This document shows, piece by piece, positions 28,499 through 37,051 of a stretch of DNA of 46,070 nt. Origin of the DNA: a virus. Location of the stretch: the IMG/VR virus record IMGVR_UViG_3300033148_006661, positions 1 to 46,070 of that record; one strand, given 5' to 3'. How positions within the stretch are numbered: the stretch's first letter is position 1; every line of letters starts with the position of its first letter. A program made the translations under genes and the position numbers. The notes beneath the pieces were generated by a model. That model was not told where the DNA came from. It made no database searches and worked only from the letters and a program-made list of their open reading frames with translations.

Positions 28499-28508
28499 GC
28501 TTAAATAT
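28499..28508 (+). promoter_or_regulatory. TATA box before the 155-aa gene
   Basis: GCTTAAATAT precedes ATG 28548 by about 48 bases; an AGGGGG site seven bases before the ATG serves translation. A short inverted repeat (GATATTATAGAATATC) lies in the leader. Confidence 0.55.
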
Positions 28509-28547
28509 CTCGAAATGATATTATAGAATATCATAGGGGGAATACAC

Positions 28548-29015
28548 ATGGGTTGGATAGCAAGGTTATCAGATGGAAGTACAATCACCGAAAAGTTGTT
28601 CTTAGCTGAAGGAAAAAAATATGAACACTTACCTTTAGAGGACATTATATCTCTTCAAGTACCATTTTTCGGTAATTATGTTACAGTCACAAGAGCTAAT
28701 GATACTCAAAGACTAATCCAACTAAAAGGACAAAGGACTACAACTGGTAACGACACTTTACCAGATGACCATCCAGCAAAAACTAATCCCCATGTAGAAA
28801 CAATTATTTTTTGTGTTATAAACAGTGAAGGGGATGCAATAGGTTGGTCTATAAATTTTGAAGGAAATTATATCACCCCATTCCACGATAATGTTAATGA
28901 CATGATACTTAACCCCGAGCATTTTGACCTCAAGTTAGACGACATAGAAGATGAATTACCAAATCTTTTTATTTATACTATGAGACGTGATGAGGTTGAG
29001 TTTAGTATTCAATGA
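28548..29015 (+). CDS. Hypothetical protein, 155 aa
   Basis: Beta-rich with W-I-A-R-L-S-D-G-S-T-I near the start and G-W-S-I-N-F-E-G-N-Y near 105, reminiscent of a small metabolic or structural beta barrel rather than an enzyme with a visible active site. Its end overlaps the following methyltransferase-like gene by 26 bases. Not recognised. Confidence 0.6.
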   Translation: MGWIARLSDGSTITEKLFLAEGKKYEHLPLEDIISLQVPFFGNYVTVTRANDTQRLIQLKGQRTTTGNDTLPDDHPAKTNPHVETIIFCVINSEGDAIGWSINFEGNYITPFHDNVNDMILNPEHFDLKLDDIEDELPNLFIYTMRRDEVEFSIQ

Positions 29016-29586
29016 AGACTATTATAATATTGGGGATAAAGGATATAAAGACTATAAAGATTATCCTCACTTCTTAGAAAGAGCAAAATTTATCAAAGAA
29101 GTTTTGAAAGCAAAGAAGGTTATAGTCTTAGGTGGGGCATATGGTTTTTTGACTAAACGTCTACTTGATTTGGATGTTGAATCCGTTACTATAGATAATA
29201 GCGATTATGCTTATAAACAAAAAGCGGTTTTTGATGAGAACTACATAAAGAACGATATTATTAATTTACCAAAATATACTGTTTTTGCTACTGCTGATTG
29301 GATAGTATCATGGAATGTTCTAGATTGTTTATCAAATGATATTGTTGCAAAAGAAGTAGGAGAGATACTTAATAAGTTTGAAGGAAAACAACTACACATT
29401 ATGTGTATGGTTGATAATGAACCATATGAAAATGATGGTTATTTTATAAGAGAACAAAAATATTGGAAAGAACTTCTTCCTAATGCTTGTTTGGTGGACT
29501 ATGATACTAAAAAGATTATTCAAAAACCCATTGATTATGAGGAGATTAAAAGTGTTCCTTTGAATTGGGGGATGGTGACTGAATAA
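28990..29586 (+). CDS. Methyltransferase-like Rossmann protein in the structural operon, 198 aa
   Basis: V-I-V-L-G-G-A-Y-G-F-L-T near residues 45-56 fits motif I of class I SAM methyltransferases, followed by an acidic strand end T-I-D-N-S-D near 68-73, a D-I-I-N-L-P strand and the W-I-V-S-W-N-V-L-D motif IV region near 107-115. The family usually modifies nucleic acid or small molecules; inside a virion operon modification of a structural protein is another option. ATG 28990 is assumed; a TTG two codons later has a better placed GAGG site. It overlaps the next gene's ATG. Confidence 0.65.
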   Translation: MRLSLVFNEDYYNIGDKGYKDYKDYPHFLERAKFIKEVLKAKKVIVLGGAYGFLTKRLLDLDVESVTIDNSDYAYKQKAVFDENYIKNDIINLPKYTVFATADWIVSWNVLDCLSNDIVAKEVGEILNKFEGKQLHIMCMVDNEPYENDGYFIREQKYWKELLPNACLVDYDTKKIIQKPIDYEEIKSVPLNWGMVTE

Positions 29587-31826
29587 TGGGTTTTACTAAA
29601 CCAAGTTCTAATGACAGTCGTATAGCTGATAGTACCATCGCTTGGTTGATGGGCTGTGATGTGAGTATCACTAATGCTGATAAAGTTGATGAGTTTATTT
29701 ATGCCTCTTGGGTTTTAGATACCACTCCTCACAGTGGTTCAACCTCTACTTTCAAACTCCAATGGCGTAGAGCTGCTGGAACTTATGCTGATGTAGGTGC
29801 TGACACAGAGATATGCTGGGGAACAGCTACAAGTTTAGTAGATGCCACTACACCAGTAAGCACATCTGGGGGTTGTCAAACCAACGTCACCAGTATGGAG
29901 AATGAGGGGGATAACTCTTGTTCATTACCTAAAGTTTCTGCTGGAGATTATGGTGAGATACAATGGGCTTTAGGCTTCGGTTCTGGAGCTCAAGACAACC
30001 AAGAATATGAGTTACAAGTATATGATGTCACCAATTCTAATCCTCTTGGTACTTATTCTGCAACAATCACAACAGCAGCTGGAGAGACCGAGACAATAGT
30101 CGACAGAGATTTCGAGATAACTGTTCAAACTTTAGTTATCACAGATAGAGATTTCGAAATAACTGTCCAAACAGAAACCATAGTAGATAGAGACTTTGAG
30201 ATAAGCATCATCCTTGAAGATATAACAGATAGAGATTTTGAAATAACAGTTCAAACTGAAACCATTACAGATAGAAACTTCGAAATAGAAGTTCAAGTAC
30301 CAGAACAAGAGACAATCTTTGATAGAGACTTTGAGATAACTGTTCAGACCGAAACAATAACTGATAGAGACTTTGAGATATTAGTTGATGCTTTATCTAT
30401 TACTGACAGAGATTTCGAAATTACTGTACAAACAGAAACTATCATTGATAGAGATTTTGAAATAGATATTATACTATTATCTATTACTGATAGAGATTTC
30501 GAAATAACTGTCCAAACAGAAACCATAGTAGATAGAGACTTTGAGATAAGCATCATCCTTGAAGATATAACAGATAGAGACTTTGAACTAACAGTAGAAG
30601 GATGGATAATAACAGACAGAAACTTCGAAATAGAAATTGGTGTATTAACTATAGTTGATAGAGATTTTGAGATAAATATAGAAGAATCAACTATAACCGA
30701 TAGAGACTTTGAGATAACCATACAATTAGAAAGTATCACTGATAGAGATTTTGAAATAGATATCATACTCTTATCTATAACCGACAGAGACTTTGAAATA
30801 ACAGTTCAGACTGAAGCCATTACTGATAGAAATTTTGAGATAGATATCAATCCAAATGCAGTACTAACTATATTTGACAGAGACTTTGAAATATCAATAG
30901 AAGAATCAACTATCACTGACAGAGATTTCGAAATAACTGTAGAAGGATGGATTATCACTGATAGAGACTTCGAGATAACTGTTCAGACTGAAGCAATAAC
31001 AGATAGAGACTTCGAGATAACTGTACAATTAGAAGTCATCACTGATAGGGATTTCGAAATAACTGTTCAAACTTTAGTTATAACTGACAGAGGCTTTGAG
31101 ATAGATGTTATACATGAGACTATTACTGACAGAGACTTTGAGATAAGTATTGTACATGAGACCATTACTGACAGAGATTTCGAGATAGATGTTTCAGCAA
31201 ATGTAATAGAAACAATCTTTGATAGAGATTTCGAAATACTTGTACAAGGATGGATTATCGTTGATAGAGACTTTGAAATAACCATCCAAACAGAATCTAT
31301 TACTGATAGAAATTTTGAATTAACAATACAGACAGAAACAATTATAGACAGAAACTTTTATATACGAGTACAAACAGAAAGTATAATAGATAGAGATTTC
31401 GAGATTACTGTTGCTTCTTTGTCTATCACAGATAGAGACTTTGAGATATTTATTCAAGAAGAAACTATTACCGACAGAAATTTTGAAATAGCAATATTTA
31501 ATGAAGCAGAGGTGGAAAGTTTGCCAATAATAACTATAAGAGACTATCAAGACCCATATGATGAATTGACGAGTTTACCCTTTGGAGACATAGCTGCGGA
31601 AGGAACAAGTTCTACTGCAACTTTTAGAGTTTATAACAACTTCTTAAACTTGGCCAGTATATGGACGGCCAAAGATATTAAGATAGGTTTGTCATTATTT
31701 GCCAACACAGAAATAATCTCTGTTTTGAGAAAAGAGTTAGAAACATTTATATTAGATGCTGGTACTGTAGAAATAAAGTGTGTTAAAGCATCGGAGTTAG
31801 AAAGTGTAGACCCAGCTGTAGATTGA
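29586..31826 (+). CDS. Giant 14-residue-repeat virion protein, 746 aa (frame 0)
   Basis: Residues 1-165 form a Gly/Ser/Thr-rich beta sandwich with L-Q-W-R-R-A-A-G-T-Y. From about 170 to 640 there are 33 tandem copies of a unit close to I-T-D-R-D-F-E-I-T-V-Q-T-E-T, nearly all exactly 14 residues; units 5, 18 and 26 carry three extra residues and each is followed by I-F-D-R-D-F. The last 100 residues are a separate domain with R-D-Y-Q-D-P-Y-D. The repeat predicts a long regular beta structure, perhaps a fibre or spacer standing on the head or neck. A +1 frame continues for 60 codons past the stop. Confidence 0.75.
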   Translation: MGFTKPSSNDSRIADSTIAWLMGCDVSITNADKVDEFIYASWVLDTTPHSGSTSTFKLQWRRAAGTYADVGADTEICWGTATSLVDATTPVSTSGGCQTNVTSMENEGDNSCSLPKVSAGDYGEIQWALGFGSGAQDNQEYELQVYDVTNSNPLGTYSATITTAAGETETIVDRDFEITVQTLVITDRDFEITVQTETIVDRDFEISIILEDITDRDFEITVQTETITDRNFEIEVQVPEQETIFDRDFEITVQTETITDRDFEILVDALSITDRDFEITVQTETIIDRDFEIDIILLSITDRDFEITVQTETIVDRDFEISIILEDITDRDFELTVEGWIITDRNFEIEIGVLTIVDRDFEINIEESTITDRDFEITIQLESITDRDFEIDIILLSITDRDFEITVQTEAITDRNFEIDINPNAVLTIFDRDFEISIEESTITDRDFEITVEGWIITDRDFEITVQTEAITDRDFEITVQLEVITDRDFEITVQTLVITDRGFEIDVIHETITDRDFEISIVHETITDRDFEIDVSANVIETIFDRDFEILVQGWIIVDRDFEITIQTESITDRNFELTIQTETIIDRNFYIRVQTESIIDRDFEITVASLSITDRDFEIFIQEETITDRNFEIAIFNEAEVESLPIITIRDYQDPYDELTSLPFGDIAAEGTSSTATFRVYNNFLNLASIWTAKDIKIGLSLFANTEIISVLRKELETFILDAGTVEIKCVKASELESVDPAVD
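30144..30580 (+). repeat. Two identical 92-bp copies within the repeat array
   Basis: Bases 30144-30235 and 30489-30580 are identical over 92 bases, although most neighbouring repeat units differ at many codon third positions. This indicates recent duplication or gene conversion covering about two units. Confidence 0.85.
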
Positions 31827-31827
31827 C
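31821..31827 (+). other. Apparent +1 frameshift site GAT-TGA-C
   Basis: Frame 0 stops at TGA 31824-31826. The +1 frame is open only from 31822, after a TAG at 31819-31821, so a shift must occur exactly at GAT-TGA. The context U-UGA-C is that of the bacterial RF2 autoregulatory frameshift, but an RF2-type upstream AGGGGG is absent. A one-base sequencing or mutational insertion is the alternative. Confidence 0.5.
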
Positions 31828-32007
31828 CAAAAAGGTCAAATATTTGGTTATTATTATGACGCTGACTTTGATACAATATCTGGACAAACACCACACAATT
31901 TCAATGAATATCAAATTAGACTTAATGACTTTCCAGATATAAATGTCGATAAAGAGTCATATTCGATAGAATTAACAGTTTCGTGGGATGATTACCCCGA
32001 TGATTAA
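31825..32007 (+). CDS. C-terminal extension of the repeat protein in the +1 frame, 60 codons
   Basis: This frame has no ATG, GTG or TTG in its 60 codons yet reads as a sensible domain: Y-Y-Y-D-A-D-F-D-T, then H-N-F-N-E-Y-Q-I-R-L, I-E-L-T-V-S-W-D-D-Y at the end. It is followed by GGTGATGAAAA and the next start. It is best explained as the end of the preceding protein, giving about 806 residues if the frames are joined. Confidence 0.65.
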   Translation, partial: DQKGQIFGYYYDADFDTISGQTPHNFNEYQIRLNDFPDINVDKESYSIELTVSWDDYPDD

Positions 32008-32018
32008 GGTGATGAAAA

Positions 32019-32741
32019 ATGGCTGAAGCAGATGTAACTGCCATAAGAAAAATTTTAGGAGAAATAGGAAGACAACAACATTTAACAGAAGAAGATGAAA
32101 TACTCTTAGTTGCTAATAGTGATACAGTGTATGCTGACTATCAAGACATAATTGATGTTATAGGGGTCTATCTTTCAAGCGACCCTACACATGTTGGTAC
32201 TAATTATTATACTGGTGGGACTTTTGATTACAAAGATGGAATTATAACTCTTGGAACAACCCTTCCCCCACATACTGAGGTTATTGTTTCATATGTTAGG
32301 AAACATGGTCTAACAGACGCAGAAATAGATGTTCATTATGAAGGGGCTAAATTGTTCTTATCTTATAAGATGGTTTATTTTGATTATGAGTGGGATAACG
32401 CCATAGAAGATTTAGACAAACTTGCTGTATATACAGCTTACAATGTTGCCGTATATTATTGTATTATAACTTTAAATATGGGTAATCTTGTTATGTCTGG
32501 TTTCAATTACCGTATGGAAGAATTTGAAATCCAAACCAAACTTTGGGGAGAAGGTATGATTGCTCAAGAACTTTTTGGAATGGTCAGAATGAGAGTGACA
32601 GATTTGATGGAAGTTTTAGGTGCAAATACTGGTGCAATCAAAGGCGATGCTTGGGGACTATCTTATCTTTCTGGTTATCCATCAAGCAATGTTAGTATTA
32701 GAAGAGCATTAGCAAGAAGTGGAGACATGCATTTAGGGTGA
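32019..32741 (+). CDS. Probable head-tail connector protein, 240 aa
   Basis: The N-terminal 100 residues combine helices with a beta segment (Y-K-D-G-I-I-T-L-G-T-T-L-P, V-I-V-S-Y-V), resembling beta-decorated phage neck proteins; the remainder is helical (D-A-E-I-D-V-H-Y-E-G-A-K). It follows head genes and precedes tail genes, the place of an adaptor bound to the portal. The family could not be fixed by eye. Confidence 0.55.
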   Translation: MAEADVTAIRKILGEIGRQQHLTEEDEILLVANSDTVYADYQDIIDVIGVYLSSDPTHVGTNYYTGGTFDYKDGIITLGTTLPPHTEVIVSYVRKHGLTDAEIDVHYEGAKLFLSYKMVYFDYEWDNAIEDLDKLAVYTAYNVAVYYCIITLNMGNLVMSGFNYRMEEFEIQTKLWGEGMIAQELFGMVRMRVTDLMEVLGANTGAIKGDAWGLSYLSGYPSSNVSIRRALARSGDMHLG

Positions 32742-32746
32742 TTTAA

Positions 32747-33226
32747 ATGTCAGTAGAACCGTTATCTATAGGAAATCCATTTTTGCCTATGATTAGTCAT
32801 AGACAGTTTGAAGATGCTGTTAGACACATAGGTACAAATAAATTGATTCATAAAGAAGTTACTAGTGTACATTGTGATGACTGCTATGATGCGATTCTTA
32901 AACAAGCTGACCCTAACTGTCCTAATTGTGGTGGACTGGGTAACGAAATAATTACCAATGTATCTATTCAAGGAATAATCAGACACAGACCTCCACATGG
33001 TATGTATGGGGCTGGTCATATCTTAACCATAGGTGGAGAAGCCGAAAGAGCTGATATGATGTTGTTTACTCATCACAGATATAAAAACAGAATAGATATG
33101 GGTGATTTTATACTTTATGATGGTTATGAGTATAGAGTTATTAATAAGGTTTTTAGAAGAGGTTCAAGAAACAGAATAGTTTATATCTCTTTTGAACTAT
33201 TTAAAACTACAAGGGTTATTACATGA
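32747..33226 (+). CDS. Zinc-ribbon neck or head-closure candidate, 159 aa
   Basis: C-D-D-C near 43-46 and C-P-N-C-G-G near 57-62 make a zinc ribbon inserted before a beta barrel with G-D-F-I-L-Y-D-G-Y-E-Y-R-V and a terminal strand I-V-Y-I-S-F-E-L-F. The barrel pattern ('GD.i...g.~y~V') resembles head-closure or stopper proteins of tailed viruses. Position between the connector candidate and tail terminator candidate agrees. Confidence 0.55.
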   Translation: MSVEPLSIGNPFLPMISHRQFEDAVRHIGTNKLIHKEVTSVHCDDCYDAILKQADPNCPNCGGLGNEIITNVSIQGIIRHRPPHGMYGAGHILTIGGEAERADMMLFTHHRYKNRIDMGDFILYDGYEYRVINKVFRRGSRNRIVYISFELFKTTRVIT

Positions 33227-34140
33227 TGCAAGTAAAAGTTAAAGCTACGTTTTCTGATACAAATCAAGCTATAAATGATATTACTGGCGCTTTACGGAAA
33301 ACACTTAAAACTGGAATCAATAAAGCTTTGCGTCAATATGATAGTAAAAATAGTTGGATTGGAGAAGTAATAAAACAAGATATAGTTAGCGAATATGTAC
33401 AAACATTGATATCATATGATTATTCTGGTGCTAAGGAAAGAGAGGAGATGACGGAATTGATTATGAGAGCTGATGGTAAAGACCCTAATCCACAAGGTTC
33501 TTATAAGAAACCAGATGCTGTTACTTGGGCAAGAAAGTCTACTAAAGTAGAAATAAAAACTAGTGTAAGAAAGAGAAGTAGACCAAGACCACATATATTA
33601 GACATTGGAAAACTAACAAAATATGCTACTCATAGTGATACTTTATTTTTTAAAATAAAAGGGATAGTTAATAATAGAATTTTAGCCAGTTTGGAAGAAG
33701 GAAGAGTTTCATGGGTTGGAGACCCAAACAAAATAGCTAACATGATTAGAATAATAGCCAATAAAGGGTTTGAAGCAGAACGTATAAACATAGAAGAAAG
33801 AGATAGGATTCGTGAATATGCTCGGAAACCAAATTTGTTTAGAAGAGAAACAGAAAAAAGAAAATATTTTGAAGTTGCTGTAGAGAAAGCTACAGAAAAA
33901 TATAAACATAAATGGATTGGTATTGTTAAGAAAGATTTAGTTAAACATATTAAATCAATACCGCTTCCTAAAATTAGGGCTGTTATATCAAATGATAATA
34001 CTAGGGTTACTGTTAAAGGACATGAAGAACTATGGAGGTTAGCTAATTTTAATGAGTGGATGAAACTTGAAGAAGAATCTGCGATGAGGGAAGAAAGCCT
34101 TAGGTTTTATAAAATAACTAAAAAGAGGAAAAAGAAATGA
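33223..34140 (+). CDS. Basic neck or tail-completion candidate, 305 aa
   Basis: Strongly basic helix-rich protein (K-R-S-R-P-R-P-H near 120, K-K-R-K-K-K at the C-terminus). It has the position of HK97-gp10/gp22-type tail completion proteins but is longer than most (usually 110-180 residues). No catalytic motif was seen. The start overlaps the preceding stop, either ATG 33223 or 33226. Confidence 0.5.
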   Translation: MMQVKVKATFSDTNQAINDITGALRKTLKTGINKALRQYDSKNSWIGEVIKQDIVSEYVQTLISYDYSGAKEREEMTELIMRADGKDPNPQGSYKKPDAVTWARKSTKVEIKTSVRKRSRPRPHILDIGKLTKYATHSDTLFFKIKGIVNNRILASLEEGRVSWVGDPNKIANMIRIIANKGFEAERINIEERDRIREYARKPNLFRRETEKRKYFEVAVEKATEKYKHKWIGIVKKDLVKHIKSIPLPKIRAVISNDNTRVTVKGHEELWRLANFNEWMKLEEESAMREESLRFYKITKKRKKK

Positions 34141-34862
34141 GTAAAGAAGTATCCGTAGACTATAATACTAAAGGCGGATTCATGACTAGAAAGTATATTA
34201 AAGATTATACTAAAGGTGATGGTGGGCCGATAGACAGTCTTATGACTAATATTTTATATTATCTACAGAACAATTTTAAAACAATACAATTTTCTGATGC
34301 AGCTGCTGGAAGCACAGTTAATTTTTATGCTTATTTCCCATTTGAAAAACTAGTGCTACCCTCAGTGATATTAGAACCAACAGATATAGAAATGAATATT
34401 AATTGGGTTGGTGGAATAGGCTTCCAACAAGAAGGCGAAGGAAGGAATACTTTAAGAGCAGAAGTAGATGTAACTTTCGATGTCATGGCAAGAAATGAAA
34501 GAGAAAAATATTCTATAAGTGGGACATTAGCCAATGTTCTTTATAGAGGGTTGTTTAACAATATTTTAAGTAAGGTCGGTATAAAACACATAACTTTCAA
34601 AAGAAGTGTGAGTAGAGGATTTGACCAAGCTGATAGGGTTTTACAATTTCACTCTCATGCAATAACCTCTGACTTGATATTTAGAGAGTTAGTTACTTTT
34701 ACGTTTACTTTTGATTGGATAGTTACAGACCCTTCAGCTATTATTGAGGAACATTTTATAACTGGTGTAGATTTTGGTTCAGCACCAATAGGTGGAAATC
34801 CTATCGAAGTAACTATTTATGTCAAAGCCAAATGGATACCAATAACCTTTACCTATACTTAA
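34137..34862 (+). CDS. Tail-terminator-like protein, 241 aa
   Basis: The middle predicts helix-strand order with I-L-Y-Y-L-Q-N-N-F, L-P-S-V-I-L-E-P-T-D, then V-D-V-T-F-D-V-M-A-R-N-E-R-E-K, similar to tail terminator proteins, in which 'P.~~i....~~' is followed by a 'v.v.~~~~~~~ek' strand-helix. It directly precedes the sheath gene, the normal position of the terminator. The C-terminal 90 residues are an additional beta domain. Confidence 0.55.
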   Translation: MSKEVSVDYNTKGGFMTRKYIKDYTKGDGGPIDSLMTNILYYLQNNFKTIQFSDAAAGSTVNFYAYFPFEKLVLPSVILEPTDIEMNINWVGGIGFQQEGEGRNTLRAEVDVTFDVMARNEREKYSISGTLANVLYRGLFNNILSKVGIKHITFKRSVSRGFDQADRVLQFHSHAITSDLIFRELVTFTFTFDWIVTDPSAIIEEHFITGVDFGSAPIGGNPIEVTIYVKAKWIPITFTYT

Positions 34863-34875
34863 AAATGAGCGCAAA

Positions 34876-34884
34876 GTTTATAAA
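34876..34884 (+). promoter_or_regulatory. TATA box before the tail sheath gene
   Basis: GTTTATAAA lies 31-39 bases before ATG 34915, so a separate transcript for the highly expressed sheath and tube genes is likely. Confidence 0.6.
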
Positions 34885-34914
34885 GGTAAATCGTTAATAT
34901 TCTTTTGATTAAAA

Positions 34915-36426
34915 ATGACACAGCAAGAATCGGGCGTATTTACCTTCGTAGATACAAGTGGTTACAATCCTACTGCCACAGCTGGTGGTGGGGAAATAGC
35001 TCTAATAGGTCATGCTGTACTCAAATTAGACCCAACACATACATATACTGTTCAAAGCGCAATTTTAACTGAACCTCCAACTCTAACAGCTTTAGATGAC
35101 GGGAAAAGTTATATAGTAGCTTCTGTAGCTACTGGAGATTGGGCAACACATGAAGATGATGTGGCTGAGTGGGTTTGGGACTTTAATGCTGGTGGTGGCA
35201 CATGGACTTACGATACACCCACAAGTGGAGACACGGCTTGGGATATATCAACTTTAAGCGTCATGGAATTTATAGCTGCTTGGGCAGCTCATAGCGACCC
35301 AGACAATAGATATTACTGGACTGCTACAAGAAAAGGAAAAATCTTAACCATTACTAATAATAGTTTTGGGACTTTTAAGAATACCTATGTTGACATAGAT
35401 ACAGTAACTTGGGCAGATGCGGAAGCTGACACAACTGATGTCGATAGTGGAACTGCTTCATATGATTATTCGAATAGTCTATTAAGGGCTTTAGAATTAA
35501 TATTCTTGGGTAATGGAAACGCAATCGTAAGGGTTGCAATTCTCGATGAGGATGCAGATAGTGATGCCGAAACAAAACCAGATGTAGGAATAACCTCAGC
35601 ATTAAATGAGTTCTTAAAATATGACAACGTTTCATTTATTAATGTCGCTGGAAAGATACCTTTATCTACCATACAAACACATGTTGCATTGGCTTCTGGT
35701 GATACATATATGAGTGAAAGAGTTTATGTTGCTGGATTTGATATGGCTAATATCTATACCACAGACGAAAGTATTGATATTCCAGATGGTTTGACTGATA
35801 TGGCAACTGTTAATGCTAATGGTCGTACAATAGTTTTTGCAATTAATTCTAATTATACTTTTAGTAATGTTGGAGATTCAACAGAAAGGACTATAGGTGG
35901 AAATTGGTTAGCACATTACTTTACTGGATTTTTCTCTTCATTACCATCTAATGTTCCAATATTAAGACAAGGATACCAATTCTCAACAGTTTGTGATTGG
36001 GATGGTAACTCTGGGTATATGATGAGTGAGCCAGATAGGAAGTTTTTAGCAAACGCTTTTGTAAACTATATAAGAGAGCAAAACGGAATCAAGTTTTACG
36101 AAATAGGAAGAACCTTCTCTAATGAAAGTACACCATATTTAAAGGTGACTACAAGAAGAATAATTGATGAGGTAATTAAAAACGTTCGATTGAACTTACA
36201 GTCCTATTTAGGTAGACCTATAAACAACTTTGTTATGGACACAGCAGAGACTAAGATAGACACAATTCTGAAAAGACTTGTAAGAAAAGGAAGAATTTCA
36301 GATGCATATACAGTAAGTGTTTACACAACCCCCTCTGATGCGATTGACGGAAAGATATTTTGTGACTTGAGAATCGAGCCAGCTACATATATATCTTATA
36401 TAGATTTAACAATATCCCCAGTGTAG
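34915..36426 (+). CDS. Contractile tail sheath protein, 503 aa
   Basis: The C-terminal 150 residues carry the sheath hallmark order: G-R-T-F-S near 398, R-R-I-I-D-E-V-I-K-N-V near 413-423, Y-L-G-R-P-I-N-N-F near 430-438, then I-L-K-R-L-V-R-K-G-R-I near 450-460 and a final strand pair (I-F-C-D-L-R-I-E-P-A-T-Y-I, I-D-L-T-I). N-terminal residues F-V-D-T-S-G-Y show the usual linker strand region, and the middle is a beta domain inserted between. The sheath contracts to drive the tube through the host envelope. Its presence defines a myovirus-type tail. Confidence 0.85.
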   Translation: MTQQESGVFTFVDTSGYNPTATAGGGEIALIGHAVLKLDPTHTYTVQSAILTEPPTLTALDDGKSYIVASVATGDWATHEDDVAEWVWDFNAGGGTWTYDTPTSGDTAWDISTLSVMEFIAAWAAHSDPDNRYYWTATRKGKILTITNNSFGTFKNTYVDIDTVTWADAEADTTDVDSGTASYDYSNSLLRALELIFLGNGNAIVRVAILDEDADSDAETKPDVGITSALNEFLKYDNVSFINVAGKIPLSTIQTHVALASGDTYMSERVYVAGFDMANIYTTDESIDIPDGLTDMATVNANGRTIVFAINSNYTFSNVGDSTERTIGGNWLAHYFTGFFSSLPSNVPILRQGYQFSTVCDWDGNSGYMMSEPDRKFLANAFVNYIREQNGIKFYEIGRTFSNESTPYLKVTTRRIIDEVIKNVRLNLQSYLGRPINNFVMDTAETKIDTILKRLVRKGRISDAYTVSVYTTPSDAIDGKIFCDLRIEPATYISYIDLTISPV

Positions 36427-36436
36427 GTGAAATGAA

Positions 36437-36994
36437 ATGAGTGCAATAGAAAATTTTAGCGATGTCGTTCATGCAAACTACGGCAAAATAGTTGTTGATG
36501 GTGTTATTGTAGGTGCAGCTCAAGAGATAACAATGAGGACGAGTGGAGACATGTCTACCCTTTCTCAAATAGGCTCACCACATATAGTTGGAAAACAACC
36601 AGCAAATCTACGTACAGACATTACTTTTAGAGTAGGGTTCTTAGATGGAAACATGTTACAAAAAATAACTGGTATTCCTTTTGAAATTGATGAAAATGGA
36701 GCTTTAAAAGCCGTTTCAGTTGATACGGTAGATAGAAACAGTCCTCTTAATGAGTACATCCTCCATATGGATTCGTTTGATATCCTAATATATGGATTTA
36801 GTGGAGAAGGAATAGATAGTGACCTTGACCCCTTAGATAGTGAAAGGGTTAAAATATCAATACCAAATGTTATGTTAAGTTCATACGATATCGAATTTAG
36901 AGCTGGTGACTTCTGGTTATCTAATGTAGAAGGAACTGGTGATTTGATGACTGGTGACTTCGCAAAAGTATCAGTAACCACAAATACAACTTAA
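36437..36994 (+). CDS. Tail tube protein 1, 185 aa
   Basis: Directly after the sheath, as in most contractile tails. Strands I-V-V-D-G-V-I-V-G and Q-E-I-T-M-R are followed by the loop G-S-P-H-I-V-G and a strand T-D-I-T-F-R-V-G, with the C-terminal strand Y-D-I-E-F-R-A-G-D-F-W-L-S. This suits the gp19-like tube fold. It shares H-A-N near the start and (S-Y-[DE]-I...R-A-G-x-F) near the end with the following gene, so the two are probably paralogues. Confidence 0.7.
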   Translation: MSAIENFSDVVHANYGKIVVDGVIVGAAQEITMRTSGDMSTLSQIGSPHIVGKQPANLRTDITFRVGFLDGNMLQKITGIPFEIDENGALKAVSVDTVDRNSPLNEYILHMDSFDILIYGFSGEGIDSDLDPLDSERVKISIPNVMLSSYDIEFRAGDFWLSNVEGTGDLMTGDFAKVSVTTNTT

Positions 36995-37051
36995 GTGAAT
37001 TAAATAATATTTAATTTACCCTCTTATTTTTTTATTTAGAGGTGAACAGCG
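36995..37051 (+). promoter_or_regulatory. AT-rich gap with T-tract and strong ribosome site
   Basis: A T-rich run near 37025-37037 could reduce read-through between the two tube genes, while GAGGTGA seven bases before ATG 37052 is one of the strongest ribosome sites in the window. Confidence 0.5.

Noticed and set aside
30344-31550. Minus-strand frames rich in S-K-S-L-S-V-I over the repeat protein
   Set aside because: They mirror the 42-nt repeat on the opposite strand and have no promoter or ribosome site.
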